DNA of 64,000 bases from Corynespora cassiicola (taxonomy: Eukaryota > Ascomycota > Dothideomycetes > Pleosporales > Corynesporascaceae): assembly GCA_022059125.1 (NCBI GenBank), contig JAEUWY010000002.1:248001-312000 (forward strand), in the 5' to 3' direction. This document shows, piece by piece, positions 11,929 through 23,012 of this stretch (position 1 is the stretch's first letter; every line of letters starts with the position of its first letter). Below the pieces are notes generated by a model. The model searched no databases and was not told the origin of the DNA. It was given only the letters and a program-made list of their open reading frames with translations. Made by a program: the position numbers and the translations under genes.

Positions 11929-14117
11929 GGGAGTCGGATGCGTGAAGGCGCACATGGCAGGCGACCAGTCAGCTGCGGGTACCAGAGATGGCAGGCGTGC
12001 ACGTGACTGGATTACCGTCCCGTCCAGCCGTGTGGTGAGGGAACACCTCGGGCCGACTTAAGGCTGAATGGCACTGAATGGCATCAGTGGCGACCGGGCC
12101 TGGCAATCTCCGCTGTCAATCACATGTAGATCGGACCGGTGGTATGGATTTCGTAACGGCAACGCCATGTCACGGCGGTGCACCAAGCCCTCAACGGGCG
12201 CGGCCAGTTAGGGGAGGCGGAGCGAGCAGCGGGTACCTCGAGGGCCCGAAGCGGTAACGGTACGCATTACACATACCGCCATGCAGCAATGGCAAGCGCA
12301 GCAGGTTGTTCCATGCGATTAGCGCGGTGCGGCGGGCGGTGGTTGGGATATAATTACGGGTGGTGCGCATCGCTGGGGGTGCAGGTTTTGAGCTGAAAGT
12401 TGGGTTTGGTTTACGTACTGGACTGGTGCCAGCCGTGCAGGTTTGGGGGGGACAGATAGAAGGGACGGATGCATAGCCTCATTTAGCCCAAGCCAGAGGC
12501 TCCATGCAATGTCGGGGAGAAGGCGCAGGAGGTCCGATTAAGCTCTGCGAGGGTGTGTGCGCGCGGGCGCGGGCGGCCAGATGCCGACACGGCAGTCGAC
12601 GGCAGCGAGGATGCGGTGCGAAATGCAGGCGCGCGGCGGGAAGGTGTAGCGCCAGTCAGCGTCTTGGGCGGCTTGGGGGGTGGAGGATTGAGTTTGAGTC
12701 AAAGAGACAATGGGAGCGGGGACGATTCAGGTCACCGTATTACAAGCCAGCCATCCCGGATTACGCCCTCGCGGTCCATGTTTGGGCGCGCGCTGGGTTT
12801 TGCGGGAGCCTGCGAGGTCTGGGCGGCTGGGATTGGCGGAGATACTCGGATGGCAATGGACCGGTCTTCGGAGACGGGCGGTGAGGTGAGGGCGTCGATG
12901 GCGAGGGAGGGTCTGGAGAGCGGAGCGGAGACGCAGCTGTGGAGAGAGGGTCGCGTGTGGGGAGGCTTGGAGGGGAGCAGAGGGCGTATCGCATGTACCG
13001 CGTCGCAGGGCATGCGAGATAAGTCGGGCACTGCCTATTGCAGGCGAGGGATTAGTCGGCCAAGCCATGCTCGAGGCTCCATCGGCGGCCATTGGCATGA
13101 CCCCCCTTTGGGTCGAGGGTGACGTGCAGGGCACGAGCGCCAATTCCCCGTACCTAACAGCAATTCACTGCTTGGTGGAGCGTTGACAGAGCCGGAGCGG
13201 TGGTGTCGACGATCGCCCTCGCTATCTCGCGCCCTGACAGATATGCCCTAATACTTTTACGCCCATGCAACCGTCGGTGGGGGTTCTGCGCCCGCTGATT
13301 GGCCGCGCCCTGTCCTTATCGCCATGCGCTCCGGGGGGCTCCTGCTCTGCAAGTGTAGGAGGCCGCTAGCCGCTTCGGGACGTATCCATCACGTAAAGCT
13401 CCCGAGCACAAGCCACCAGGCACATGTTCCGCGACCACCAGCGAGCGCATCCCTCAAAAGACTGAGGCCGCCCTCCGCACCGCAGGCCATGGTGACATAT
13501 CTGCACATTCATACAGCCCGCCAGACACGCGACCCTCGAGCCCTCGCCCTCGTCCCCCCCGCCTCGATGCTGTCCGCCCCCCGCGCCGGGCCCTGCTGCT
13601 AGCTGCCTCCGCTGTCGCCGCTCTTCAATGACCGCCCGCAGCATCCACCACCTCATCCTTCTCGCTGCCATAACCGGCAATCTAGGCCCCGAATAACGGG
13701 TACCGTTCGAGTCAAAAAGACCCGGAGCTGCTCCATATCGCTCGCCTCCGCCATTACCTCATCGCCTTTGCTTTTCCTGTTACCAAATTGCTCCTCGCCA
13801 ATCCCCAATCCCCTCGTCGCTGGTGGGCCATCTACACTATCTTACCCACGCGATAAGCCCGGTCGAGTGCCCGATCTGTGCTGGAGCTCCCTGCAGCCAC
13901 CGTGTGACTGGTGCGTTTTGTCCTGCCTACACCATCGCTCCTCATTATCTCTGGCCAGCCGCTTGCTCGCCTGCCCGCCTGCCCTGCTGCCCGCCCTGCT
14001 GCCCGCCCAACCCAGCAATCCGCTAGTCACCTCAGCGGGCTGACCCGTGCTGTCCCCAGTGCCCGACCCGATCACCCAGGCCCTTATCTCCAACCATCCG
14101 ACAAGAGCGATATCGAT
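11929..14117. other. long GC-rich 5' region of the Zn2Cys6 gene
   Basis: About 2.2 kb without a supported gene. It is GC-rich, with overlapping open frames on both strands that look like composition artefacts: no domains and Arg/Gly/Pro-biased translations. From about 13500 it becomes C/T-rich with tandem GCCC(T/G)GCC-type units near 13965-14010, typical of a fungal promoter and leader just ahead of the start at 14118. Confidence 0.5.
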
Positions 14118-16774
14118 ATGACGACCGCCGTGGCTATACAGCCTGCCATGCCACGCCCGACTCCCGTCCCCATTGCTGCCGCCCGCCCCCGCAAGCAGCA
14201 GAAGCCCTCGCCGGGCAAGGAGAACGCCATCCAGGGCAAGCCCCTCTCGTCCACCGGTGCCCCCCTCGCCAACATCCGCTCGCGCAGAGAACGCCCGTGT
14301 GACGCCTGCCGCCGAAGAAAGAGCCGCTGCGTGATAAACGAGGGCGCCTCGCTCTGCGTGCTGTGCGACTTCCACAAGCAGGAGTGCACCTTTGTACAGA
14401 GCCCGCTGCCACGGAAGCGCAAGGTCGCCGACGACGGGAAGAAGGACTCGCCCAACAACACAAAGAAGAGGTATGTCGCACGCCGTGCTATGCTATGCTC
14501 TGCCGCCCCCCAACCCACCCCGCCTGCCACGTCGTCTGGGGCTGCTGCTGCTGCTGCCGTCTGCGAGGAAGAATGAACAAGGGCAAGATGAAGAGCAGGC
14601 GAAGAAGAAGAGGGAAAAAAAATAAGAAGAGAAGATGCACAAGAAGAATTGTCACCGTCGTTGCTGTTGTTGTTGGCCTTGCTAGTCCTCCTTCGGTCGG
14701 TCTGTATGTCAGTTCATGTGCGCCTGTGTTGGGCGTTACGGGGCGGTCCTGCGCGACATTTGGCGGCTGCTGCGGTCCTCCTTCGCAACCTTTGCTGTTC
14801 CTCGTCGTCGTCGTCTTACTTGCGCCCCCATCTCCCCGCCGACGCAGCAGCTGTTCGCAGTCGTCGTCGAAAACAATTTATCCCCGACGTCAGCGCTGTC
14901 GCGTGTTTCCCTCTGGAAAGTGGAGCCAGCGGCTAATTGGTGCTAGCAGATCGGTCGACGCAGAGCCGCCTCCACTAGCGTTGCCGACGCCCACGATAAC
15001 AGCCACCGCGCCAAGCCCTCCGCCACCTCAACCCCCATTGGCCAGCGTCCACCTGCCCCAGCTTGGCGAGACCCTGGGTCTGCAGAGACGCCAGCACAGC
15101 CGGTACATTGGTTTAAGTTCTCCATTTGACTCTTTGCTCATTGGTCTTTCCCACTTTGATACCCGCAACGAATCCACCTTCGATCTTGGCACTCTCCGTC
15201 GCGTGAATGACCATGAATGTTTCATCATGCTACCTGACGAGAACACCCAAGACTACGCCGACGAGGCCGACAGTCTGAATGCCGTCGAGCAGCTCGTCCA
15301 CCCCCACGGTCCTGCCCTGCTTGACCTCTACTTCCGTATAGTACACCCCAGCTTCCCCATCATCCAAAAGCACCTGTTTGTCGAGCGCTACCGCAATGGC
15401 GACCGCTCCTTCTCGCCCTCCCTCATTGCCGGCATGTACATTCTGGCCCTCAACTGGTGGTCCTTCGACCCCAAGCTGGCAAACTACTCCAAGCCCGACG
15501 CCGCGCGCCTCGAGGCAATTGCCATGCGATCCCTCTCCATCGCAATGGAGCGACCGAAACTGTCTACCATCCAGGCTGGGCTGCTACTGTTGCAGCGTCC
15601 GGAGGCGGACTCGTGGAGTTTGACGACGCAATTGGTTGCGATTGGTCAAGAGCTTGGTCTGCATCTGGACTGCTCCTCCTGGTCGATACCCGCTTGGGAA
15701 CGCGGTCTAAGAAAGCGAATCGCATGGGCCCTGTACATGCAAGACAAGTGGAGCTCCCTGATCCACGGCCGACCCTCGCACATTTTCAGTGCAAACTGGG
15801 CCGTCAAGCCCATCGTTGACGAAGACTTTAGAGAGGAAGGTGACGGCTACGACGCGCGCCATGAAGAGACTGAAGATGAAAAAGAAGAAAATGAGCGTGG
15901 CCAGATTCTGTTTGCCCAGATGATTGGACTCACCCAGATCATGGCCGAGGTAATGGACACGTTCTACACGCAGTCAGCCTTGCAGGACTTTGCCAATGCA
16001 GGCAAGAAGTCGACTGAGCTGATCCTGGCACGAGCGAAGCCTGTGCAGATCAAGCTGAGGAACTGGCACGAGAAGCTGCCAAAGTCGGTCAAGATGCAGT
16101 CGGCGACCAACGGTAAGCTGTCGTCGAATGGCTTCCTGCACCTCGCATACTTTGCGACGGAGATTACTCTCCACCGACGCATCGTGCAGTCTCTGGACGC
16201 AGCCAGCCACGATCCCTACGGCTTCTTCATGTGCCGCAACGCCGCCAAGACTCGGCTCATCTCCGCCATGGACTTTGTTAACCGCCTCAAGCCCGAGCAC
16301 CTGCAGGGCTTCTGGTATTTTGCCTCCAAGATCAACTTTACGCTGATTGGCACCTTTGGCTCTCTGTTGTGGGCGACAGCCCCCGCGCAAGAGGAGGCTG
16401 ACTTTTACAAGACTCGCCTTCGCGAGTACCGCTGGACGCTGAGCGTGTCTAGCAAGCGCGCAGAGTTCTTGGGCTACGCAGTCCAAATGTTGGACGCCAG
16501 TCGCGCCATGCTGAACAACCTGGCCGAGAAGCCTAGCCTCGCACAGCAGATTAGCAACGCAGGTGTTCCGCCAGCGGCCCCCAGGCCGTCGTTTACCCAA
16601 CAGCGCATGGCCCCGCCGCTTGGTGGGAGACATAGTCCGATCGATGAGGGCGATGTCGACATGAGCGATGAAGGGCCCTTGAGGAGAAACTTTTCTGGCG
16701 AGAGCTTCCACGGATTTGGAGGCGAGTCGTACGAACAGTATCCTAGCCGACCGGGGAGTCGGGATGAACAGTAA
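14118..16774 (+). CDS. Zn2Cys6 transcription activator, TamA/DAL81-like
   Basis: Two exons, 14118-14470 and 14950-16774, give 725 aa. The zinc cluster at residues 61-88 has the spacing C-x2-C-x6-C-x8-C-x2-C-x6-C (CDACRRRKSRC, CVLCDFHKQEC). A basic segment PRKRK follows. The middle homology region includes HPSFPIIQKHLFVERYRNG and RKRIAWALYMQDKWSSLIHG, characteristic of the fungal_trans domain. The RERPCDACRRRKSRC context and the HPSFPII block fit the TamA/DAL81 co-activator of nitrogen-catabolite genes, recognised from memory, so the subfamily is less certain than the class. The 479 bp intron is long for this window. It is supported by a GTATGT donor, CTAGCAG acceptor and exact phase (AG+A). 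An acidic stretch around 388-400 follows the trans domain. Confidence 0.8.
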
Positions 16775-17358
16775 CTTTCGAGAAGAAAAACTGAAAGAGA
16801 AGGGGTTAGACAAAGGTGATGATTGACGAGACGAAGAGATGATATACGAGTCAAATGTCCTTTTCCTTTTTCTATCTTGGAATATGGGGACATTTCTCTA
16901 GGGGCGGCGGTGGAAGCATAGACTTTGTTCAGGCGAGCGACGTCTTCGCCTTGTTGTTGATTTTGCCAGTCGATTTAGCGCTTCCGCCATTTTTTTGTAT
17001 CCCCCCTCGGACCCCACCTTATTTTCCATGGGTTCTGGATGGTTTGTATGTTTGGGTGGTGTTGGGATGCTTAATCGGCTCCTTCGCCCTGTTTATCCCC
17101 CAATGCTTTTGCTTGCTTTTTGACGCGCTGCGTGTTGCTGGGTTTTAGCGTTGGTTTGGGAATCCGGGATTAGGATGAATGGATCGATTGGGATATATAT
17201 ATACACTGGATTGGAAGATCGGGATGGAATATTTGAGATGCGATGGGCTAGAGTGTAGAAGCTCGTCTTTGTATCTCAAGGATAGGGATAATGGGAAATC
17301 AATTTGCAAAATATAATGTCCTGAATCTCTTTGGTGTGATGATTGAGGAAGGGAGAGC

Positions 17359-17375
17359 GTGTGTGTGTGTGTGTG
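17359..17375. repeat. (GT)n microsatellite
   Basis: About eight uninterrupted GT units in the spacer downstream of the Zn2Cys6 gene. Confidence 0.9.
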
Positions 17376-17618
17376 AAGAGGGAGGTGTTTTGGTCTTTTT
17401 ATGTAATGTTTTCTGGGGTTTTCGGAGGTTGGGGGGCGCACGTCAGATTGCGCGGTTTGGGGCGGGGGTCGCGTGATTCGGGGGGAGGGTTTTGTGGGAT
17501 TGCGTGAGGAGCAACACGCATGTGACATGACGAAAAGAGAGCTTTCGGGGAGCGGGTGATGGAGGGTTGCGATGCCCATTTCGAAAACGTAGTGTTGTAG
17601 GCGGGTGTGATGGTGTCG

Positions 17619-17660
17619 GCAGAGGTGGATGGAGAGGCAGAGGTGGATGGAGAGGCAGAG
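17619..17660. repeat. imperfect 18-bp tandem duplication
   Basis: The unit GGCAGAGGTGGATGGAGA occurs twice in direct tandem and starts a third time, in the middle of the spacer. Confidence 0.8.
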
Positions 17661-17970
17661 TGAGTGGAGTGCCGAGGCGAGAAAGAGGACAGGAGTGGAT
17701 ATTGCGACGTGATGTGATGCGATGGAATGTGACGATGTACGAAGCAGCCACTCCCGACAGCAACAATTATGATGGCATCCATCATCACCACATGCTCTGC
17801 GGGTCTTGAAAATCTGAAAGAAGGACCTCGCATGTGCGGATTCGAGCACGGGGACGGGGCCTTGGACCGTGCGATGCGGGCTCGTGGATGGGGTATGTAA
17901 AGACCCCTTCTGCACGCCCCAGGACATTCCTTGTTTCTTCACAGCATATTGGGGGTTGGGTGTAAGGGGT

Positions 17971-18575
17971 GGGACTAAAAGGCCAAACATCACCATTGAA
18001 TGTGTAAAAGACAAGTTTGCGCGCGGGTGATGAAGTTTAAAAAGATTCCTAAAAGACGTTTCATGGCGAAGTGTTCTCGGTGGGTGGACTAAAAAAAATC
18101 AGGGATGGCTATCGGATGGCTTTGCTAAAAAGACGACTTGGCTACCTATGGGGGATTAAAATTGCCTTTAAAGAGTTGTTATAAGCTGCGTGCTGGAGAG
18201 ATGGAGGAACTAAAAACAAATATCAAGGTATTGATGACGAAAATCATCCCGGATTTCTACTATATCTCAGTGCTAGGATGTAAAACAGTGGACACAGTCA
18301 ATAATGTGCTGTGTCACTGTTGAGGATTAAAAAAAAACAGTCGATACCTATCATGAAAAAAACCAAACATTACTGGGCATGGCTTGGTGCATGGAGGCTT
18401 AAAAGAAGATCCCCAGTTGTAACATGTACTGATCCGCCGTTATTTGACTGGAATACCGTACATGCGATTTCATGTGTAAAAGATGAAGCATCAAGCTGCA
18501 AGATGTGGTTCGGGGTGGTTAAAAAAAGCCATCTCTGAGCGAAATATGCTGGCTTCACGTGTGAGGGCTTAAAAT
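17971..18575. repeat. nine dispersed G-run + (T)TAAAA motifs
   Basis: A G-rich run followed at once by CTAAAA, TTAAAA or GTAAAA recurs near 17971, 18085, 18151, 18202, 18275, 18321, 18392, 18512 and 18563. Spacings are irregular, about 45-120 bp. Sequences between copies do not obviously align, so this is not a clean satellite. Function unknown. Confidence 0.5.
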
Positions 18576-19936
18576 ACCGGCTGCCACCCCCGTATTATTA
18601 TCAAAGGATGAATACTTTAGAGTATATCGTTCTGCTTTCAAGCTCAAAGCCAATTGTAATGGACTGATGCGGGGTGGTGCTGGTGGAGTGATGCTGGAAC
18701 AGAATATCCGCCTTGGATTCGTCATTTCAAAAGGGAAAGTGTGCCATCTCACATAATACCGCTCTGCACATGGAAATTAACGCATCGGACCCTTATGTGT
18801 TCTGCTTCCGCCAGGACGGCATGGGAAACCCCATTTCCAAACACTATCTGTGCAAAAGCTTTCATGGAGTTCGACACATGGCGCGTCTCTGAGTCTTCGA
18901 ACCAGAGACTCATTTCGTATCATGTTAAGAATGTTCTGGAAGCGCGATTAATGCGTACTTTTGAATGATGAGACAGCGCGCCACCTCATGGAGATTGGTA
19001 GCTGCTGTGACGGATGGGCTTTAAAATGAAGAAATGAGAGCGATATTCTGTTTTTTTGGAGAATTGAATGGGCCAGAAAAAATTTGATGAGCTCGGAGAC
19101 TGAAATTTAAACGCAATGTTTTGATGACTGAGGGAAATCCTCCCGGAAGCTACCGATCTAAAATTCTCAGTAGAGCTGGTTATGGAGTGTTTCAGCAGGC
19201 AGATTGAAATGAAGCTTCTAAAGTCGTACGTCGACGTGATTTACGAGTTTTGCACCCCTACCACAAATAATCTTATACGCATCTAGAATTCGATACACCT
19301 TTCAGTATGTGTGTAACTATCAGGTGCAGACCAAAGGGAGTATGTGTTTCTAGCTGCTGTGACATCCTGAAAGCTGATATCTATGTGTTTCCTACGGAGA
19401 CGAAGAAAAGGGCAGGAGTATGATACTATCCTTTGGCAATGAGCGGATATAAAAACTGGATTTCAATAAACTTATGGCCTTTTGGGATTCCAGCGAAGTG
19501 TGCTTCACTGGACTCAAAGATACAACTGCCAATGCTAACGTGTTGTTCGTCCTCAAACGTGTCTTAGTTGAGTATAATAAGGTGCACAGACGAAAAGAAG
19601 TAGTGATGACTGAGTGAAAATCCGAAAGACTCATTACACAGGAGTTTTCCATCTCATGTTCTTGCCGATCAGGCCTGGAAATTTAGACAGATAGAAATTT
19701 GCATGCTAGTTGAATAGTTTCAGTCACACTAGAATGTTGTTCTAAGTCTGCCGCTAGCTTTTTGGATGTCATTGATTTGAAGTCTGTCTTAGTTCTGTCC
19801 ATACATTTAAAATAGATGACAAAATCTCCAAAATATGAAATACATGGGTGAATGGGGTATTGAAAGTTATATCTTATACAAAACATAATAGAGTGGTGAT
19901 TTCCTACATATCAGAACAAGGAGTAAATGATAAAGT

Positions 19937-20661
19937 TTATGAAAGAAGCTTCCAAGATCCTGTTTCAAGTAGAGCTCGAGCGTACCAAAAGTGAAGCCAG
20001 CTTTCTACTCGACCTGATGCACCCAGAAAACAGCTCTTGAAGGATACTTCGATCTCCGTGTTGGAAGGATCCTCACCATTCTCACCGCTAATAATTTTGG
20101 TAGATATTTCGATGAGACCATCAAGATCTCGGTCTCCCTGCGCATCTTCCTTCCCCATGAGGCGTAAGAGAACGTGGTCAGGTGATGTCGATAAAACCTC
20201 AAACATGTTGGTGATCTTTGTTCCTGCTTTGTATTCAGCAGATCCTAGCTTTTCCACCTCCCATAGCTGAGCAGAAGTTGTGGCATCTCGAGACATGGCA
20301 GTCAGAAGAAGCCGCTGTGGGGTGTATGCTATTATTCGTGAGCACGCCGTCTAGCCCTCTGCATACATGAACATTTCTTACCAAATCCACTCCATATACC
20401 TCGACAGAGCTCTTGGGTCAAATCCCCCTGATTCTCAAGCAGTTCGGGTCGAATGGAACTGGCGCGGATCCTTTGAGAAACCAAGTCGTTGAGGTTGGGT
20501 TTGCGCGTCGGGTTGACGAGATCGTATGCTTTAGATGTCCATATTGGATCGTCGGCTGGCAAAGGGGCAATCACGGTAGATTTCGACTTTAGATAGGCCA
20601 TACCGGCAGCAACTATGGCTGCATTCGCAGCTGCGACACTTTTCAAGCGCACAGAAAACAT
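19937..20661 (-). CDS. conserved fungal protein with N-terminal hydrophobic segment
   Basis: Two exons, 20661-20382 and 20328-19937, give 223 aa. The 53 bp intron has a GTAAGA donor and CTCAC branch. Removing it restores the block SGFAYTPQRLLLTA, which confirms the splice. Residues 1-28 are hydrophobic and Ala-rich, perhaps a membrane anchor. The rest resembles a family I recall from fungal secondary-metabolite neighbourhoods: a block around PELLENQGDLTQ, then QLWEVEKLGSAEYKAGTKIT, DGLIEIS and a C-terminal WLHFWYARALLETG. I know no established function. The gene is divergent from the cupin gene at 20965, with about 300 bp between starts, so the two are probably co-regulated. The ATG at 20661 is the first in frame; a GTG-initiated extension is unlikely. 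Confidence 0.7.
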
Positions 20662-20964
20662 TATCCAAAGATCCAGCAAGTAGCAAATCGGTGAGCAGAA
20701 GAACGCAGGAGACACCTGCAGCGAACATGAAATGCCATCAAAAAGGCGGCATTGGATCCACTTGAGTTACTTACTAGGGTTGTAAACTTATTCATAATGC
20801 GCTGCTAATCAACTAACAGCGGGTCCTGTGGATTTGGATGGCTTTGGCAGGAACCCGCGGCCGCCGACCACCGACCACACGGACCAACACTAGCCAACAT
20901 TGAAATCGAATGGCGTGCACTTCGTTGCCCCTTACAGATTCTTTTACGATATTCTCCTTTGGAA
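20662..20964. promoter_or_regulatory. bidirectional promoter region
   Basis: About 300 bp separate the divergent starts at 20661 (minus) and 20965 (plus). No specific operator is recognised; the assignment is inferred from gene layout. Confidence 0.5.
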
Positions 20965-21381
20965 ATGGATTCAGTCATCTCGAGCAACAGGAGCGTTTGT
21001 GCCACAGCCCGTTCTAGCAATCTTCCATGGCTTCCACTAGCACCCAAAGTCTGGGTGATGCTTGTCAAGACCCATCCAAGATCAGGAGCTTTTACCGTTA
21101 TAGTTCGTGCTGAAGAAGGGAGCGTTCTGCCTCGGCATCGCCATGTGGAGAGCTCCGAGCTCTTCATTATACGAGGTGCAGGGTTGCATCCCCAAGCTGG
21201 CCACTACACTCAGGGCGACTTTGTTACAGAGCCTGCCGGTTCTTTCCATGACCCGATCGTCTTCGATGTCGAAACAGAACTGTTGATGAGGAGCAATGGC
21301 GCATCTATCTTCCTTGATGATGAGGGCAATGTCACTTCCATTATGGATTTACAAATGCTGCAACAGTTTGGGGAGACGTAG
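20965..21381 (+). CDS. cupin-fold dioxygenase-like protein
   Basis: Single exon of 138 aa. Cupin motif 1 is intact: G-SVLPR-H-R-H-VESS-E-LFIIR-G, supplying the His, His and Glu metal ligands. Motif 2 follows as GDFVTEPAGSFH, which contains the last His ligand. The context fits the ChrR-like/acetylacetone or dihydroxyacetophenone dioxygenase group of single-domain cupins that bind Fe(II) and cleave C-C bonds; the substrate cannot be read from sequence. There is no signal peptide, so it is probably cytosolic. The start is the first ATG, about 20 residues before the conserved region. It is divergently paired with the conserved protein gene at 19937-20661, suggesting a small metabolic unit. Confidence 0.8.
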   Translation: MDSVISSNRSVCATARSSNLPWLPLAPKVWVMLVKTHPRSGAFTVIVRAEEGSVLPRHRHVESSELFIIRGAGLHPQAGHYTQGDFVTEPAGSFHDPIVFDVETELLMRSNGASIFLDDEGNVTSIMDLQMLQQFGET

Positions 21382-23012
21382 GTAGCTTAGTTCAAGAATG
21401 TGAAATTTGACTGAGCGTAAAATAGGAAAACTTAAACGGGCGGAGAATTCACAACTACGAGGGTGATTTGCATTGAAGGCACCAATCTCTTGCTCATTTT
21501 TTTTATATGACCGAGGAGGATTTTTACCTTGAGGGCAGTTAGTACCGGGGGCAAAGTCATAAGGGCAAAATATCAGTTTGTACTCTACCTATCGTCCGTT
21601 TTAGCGTGTCAATTGCATTTGCCTTTGGTCTCTAACCTAAGGGTAGATGCCAAAGTTAAACCAAACGAATGTCATGAGGGCCTGGTCATTTTTGTAAGAT
21701 ACAAGATTCAACAAAAGACCAATAAAAATGAGAATATAGACAAAAAATAGTTGAGCTGGTAGCTCTCCATGAGTGTCATGAAACTAAATCTTCCTTCGTC
21801 TTCCTCTGTGAGAAACGGAAACGAAGGTTTTCGCCTATACGTGCTGCGTAGCCAAGAAATCTCGGTCTTTAAACAGATCCGAAGTGCGAGAAAGTTGCTA
21901 ATCGTTACTTGGCTCGTTTGTTAATTGTGGGGAGGTAGGAGGGGACTTGTTTTTATCTACTAGATAGGAAGCGCCAGCTCGCTTAAAGGACGGCCAAGGG
22001 GCTATTTACGTAATGTGTTGTCTTTAAGGATGTTTCCGCTGCGCTCAAGGATAGAAATGTATTCCGTCCTTCTCAAATACTCGTACATTTTAGAGTCTCC
22101 TAGATCTGTAGAAACAAGGAGGTTAAATGGTCTTTATTCCTAGCGTGGACCTGATATACAGCGTTCTATATAATACTTCGGAGAAGAAAAATCCTAAAGA
22201 TACCTACATACTTTCCAGTAGCCAAACGATTTTGCAGGAAGTGTTATTGTTGCCTTAAATCATCCCCGGACTGCAAATCCCCGAGCTGCAAAAATGCTCC
22301 GAAAATGCCCCGAAGATGTTCTACGCTGAATAAGCAATCGCAATGAGGGAAGCCACTCACGATTGAACATGAGTTCTTGTGTCTTAAAAAGATAAGTGTG
22401 AGTGTGAAGATTATGGGTTAAAACAACGATACTTATGCTATATCAGTCAAGGTTGAACGTTTCATGCATTACTTAGCAAGATGGGATTTCCACTTCCGTG
22501 GGCGGCAATCATTGCACCTAGGTAATCAAGTATCATCAGCTGCTTACGCCCAAGCGATCCACTTGTCATCATAACGCAACAGGCTTTGTCTCATATCATG
22601 CCTTGTAGCACTTTCGCACATTCCCTCATCTGTAGACACCGAGCGAACTTGAACCGCAGGCAGAGTCAGTCAAAAGTAAGGCGAGGACCATATCTACCCA
22701 AACAGGATTTCTTATTTAGCTTTTCTCCAAAAACGGAGCGAAGAAAAGAAGGCAGAAGGCAAACTCCAAGCCTCAACACAGGCGGACACGAGGTGAGACA
22801 TATTGGTGGCTGGGCTACGACTTACCATAAAGCCCGGAATTCAGCCCTTCCGGCCCCAAGCACGGATCTTACATGCCATTACAGGCGGAAAAGATCATCG
22901 GTTGATTCCATATTAGACTAGGATCATGCACCAGGAGAGCTGAATATTGTTCCAACCCTCCCTCAGCCTTTGTCTATGACGTCTCGCTTGGTTAATTCCT
23001 CATTTTCTGATC
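21382..23012. other. AT-rich intergenic, no gene supported
   Basis: About 1.6 kb, AT-rich to about 22450, with stops in all frames. No repeat ends or transposon-coding remnant are recognised. The last few hundred bases are the 5' flank of the Pth11-like gene. Confidence 0.5.

Larger units (their letters stand above)
16775..19936. other. gene-poor AT-leaning spacer
   Basis: About 3.2 kb without a supported gene. The first 400 bp are the 3' flank of the Zn2Cys6 gene. It contains a GT microsatellite (17359-17375), an imperfect 18-bp tandem duplication (17619-17660) and a run of G-rich/TAAAA motifs (17971-18575). Beyond 18600 the sequence is AT-rich with stops in all frames. I see no transposase, terminal repeats or RNA gene. 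Confidence 0.5.

Noticed and set aside
12553..13143. Overlapping plus and minus ORFs upstream of the Zn2Cys6 gene
   Set aside because: Both strands are open through GC bias and neither shows a recognisable feature.
17145..18014. 289-aa minus-strand ORF
   Set aside because: Low-complexity His/Ser/Pro composition across microsatellite sequence, no domain or conserved motif; likely chance.
17971..18575. CRISPR-like or satellite array reading of the G-run/TAAAA motifs
   Set aside because: Repeats are short, degenerate and irregularly spaced, and the host is eukaryotic.
19937..20715. Start of the conserved protein at 20715
   Set aside because: The codon there is GTG; the first ATG in frame is at 20661.
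21382..22600. Degraded transposon in the AT-rich spacer
   Set aside because: No terminal repeats, target-site duplication or coding remnant can be seen by eye.
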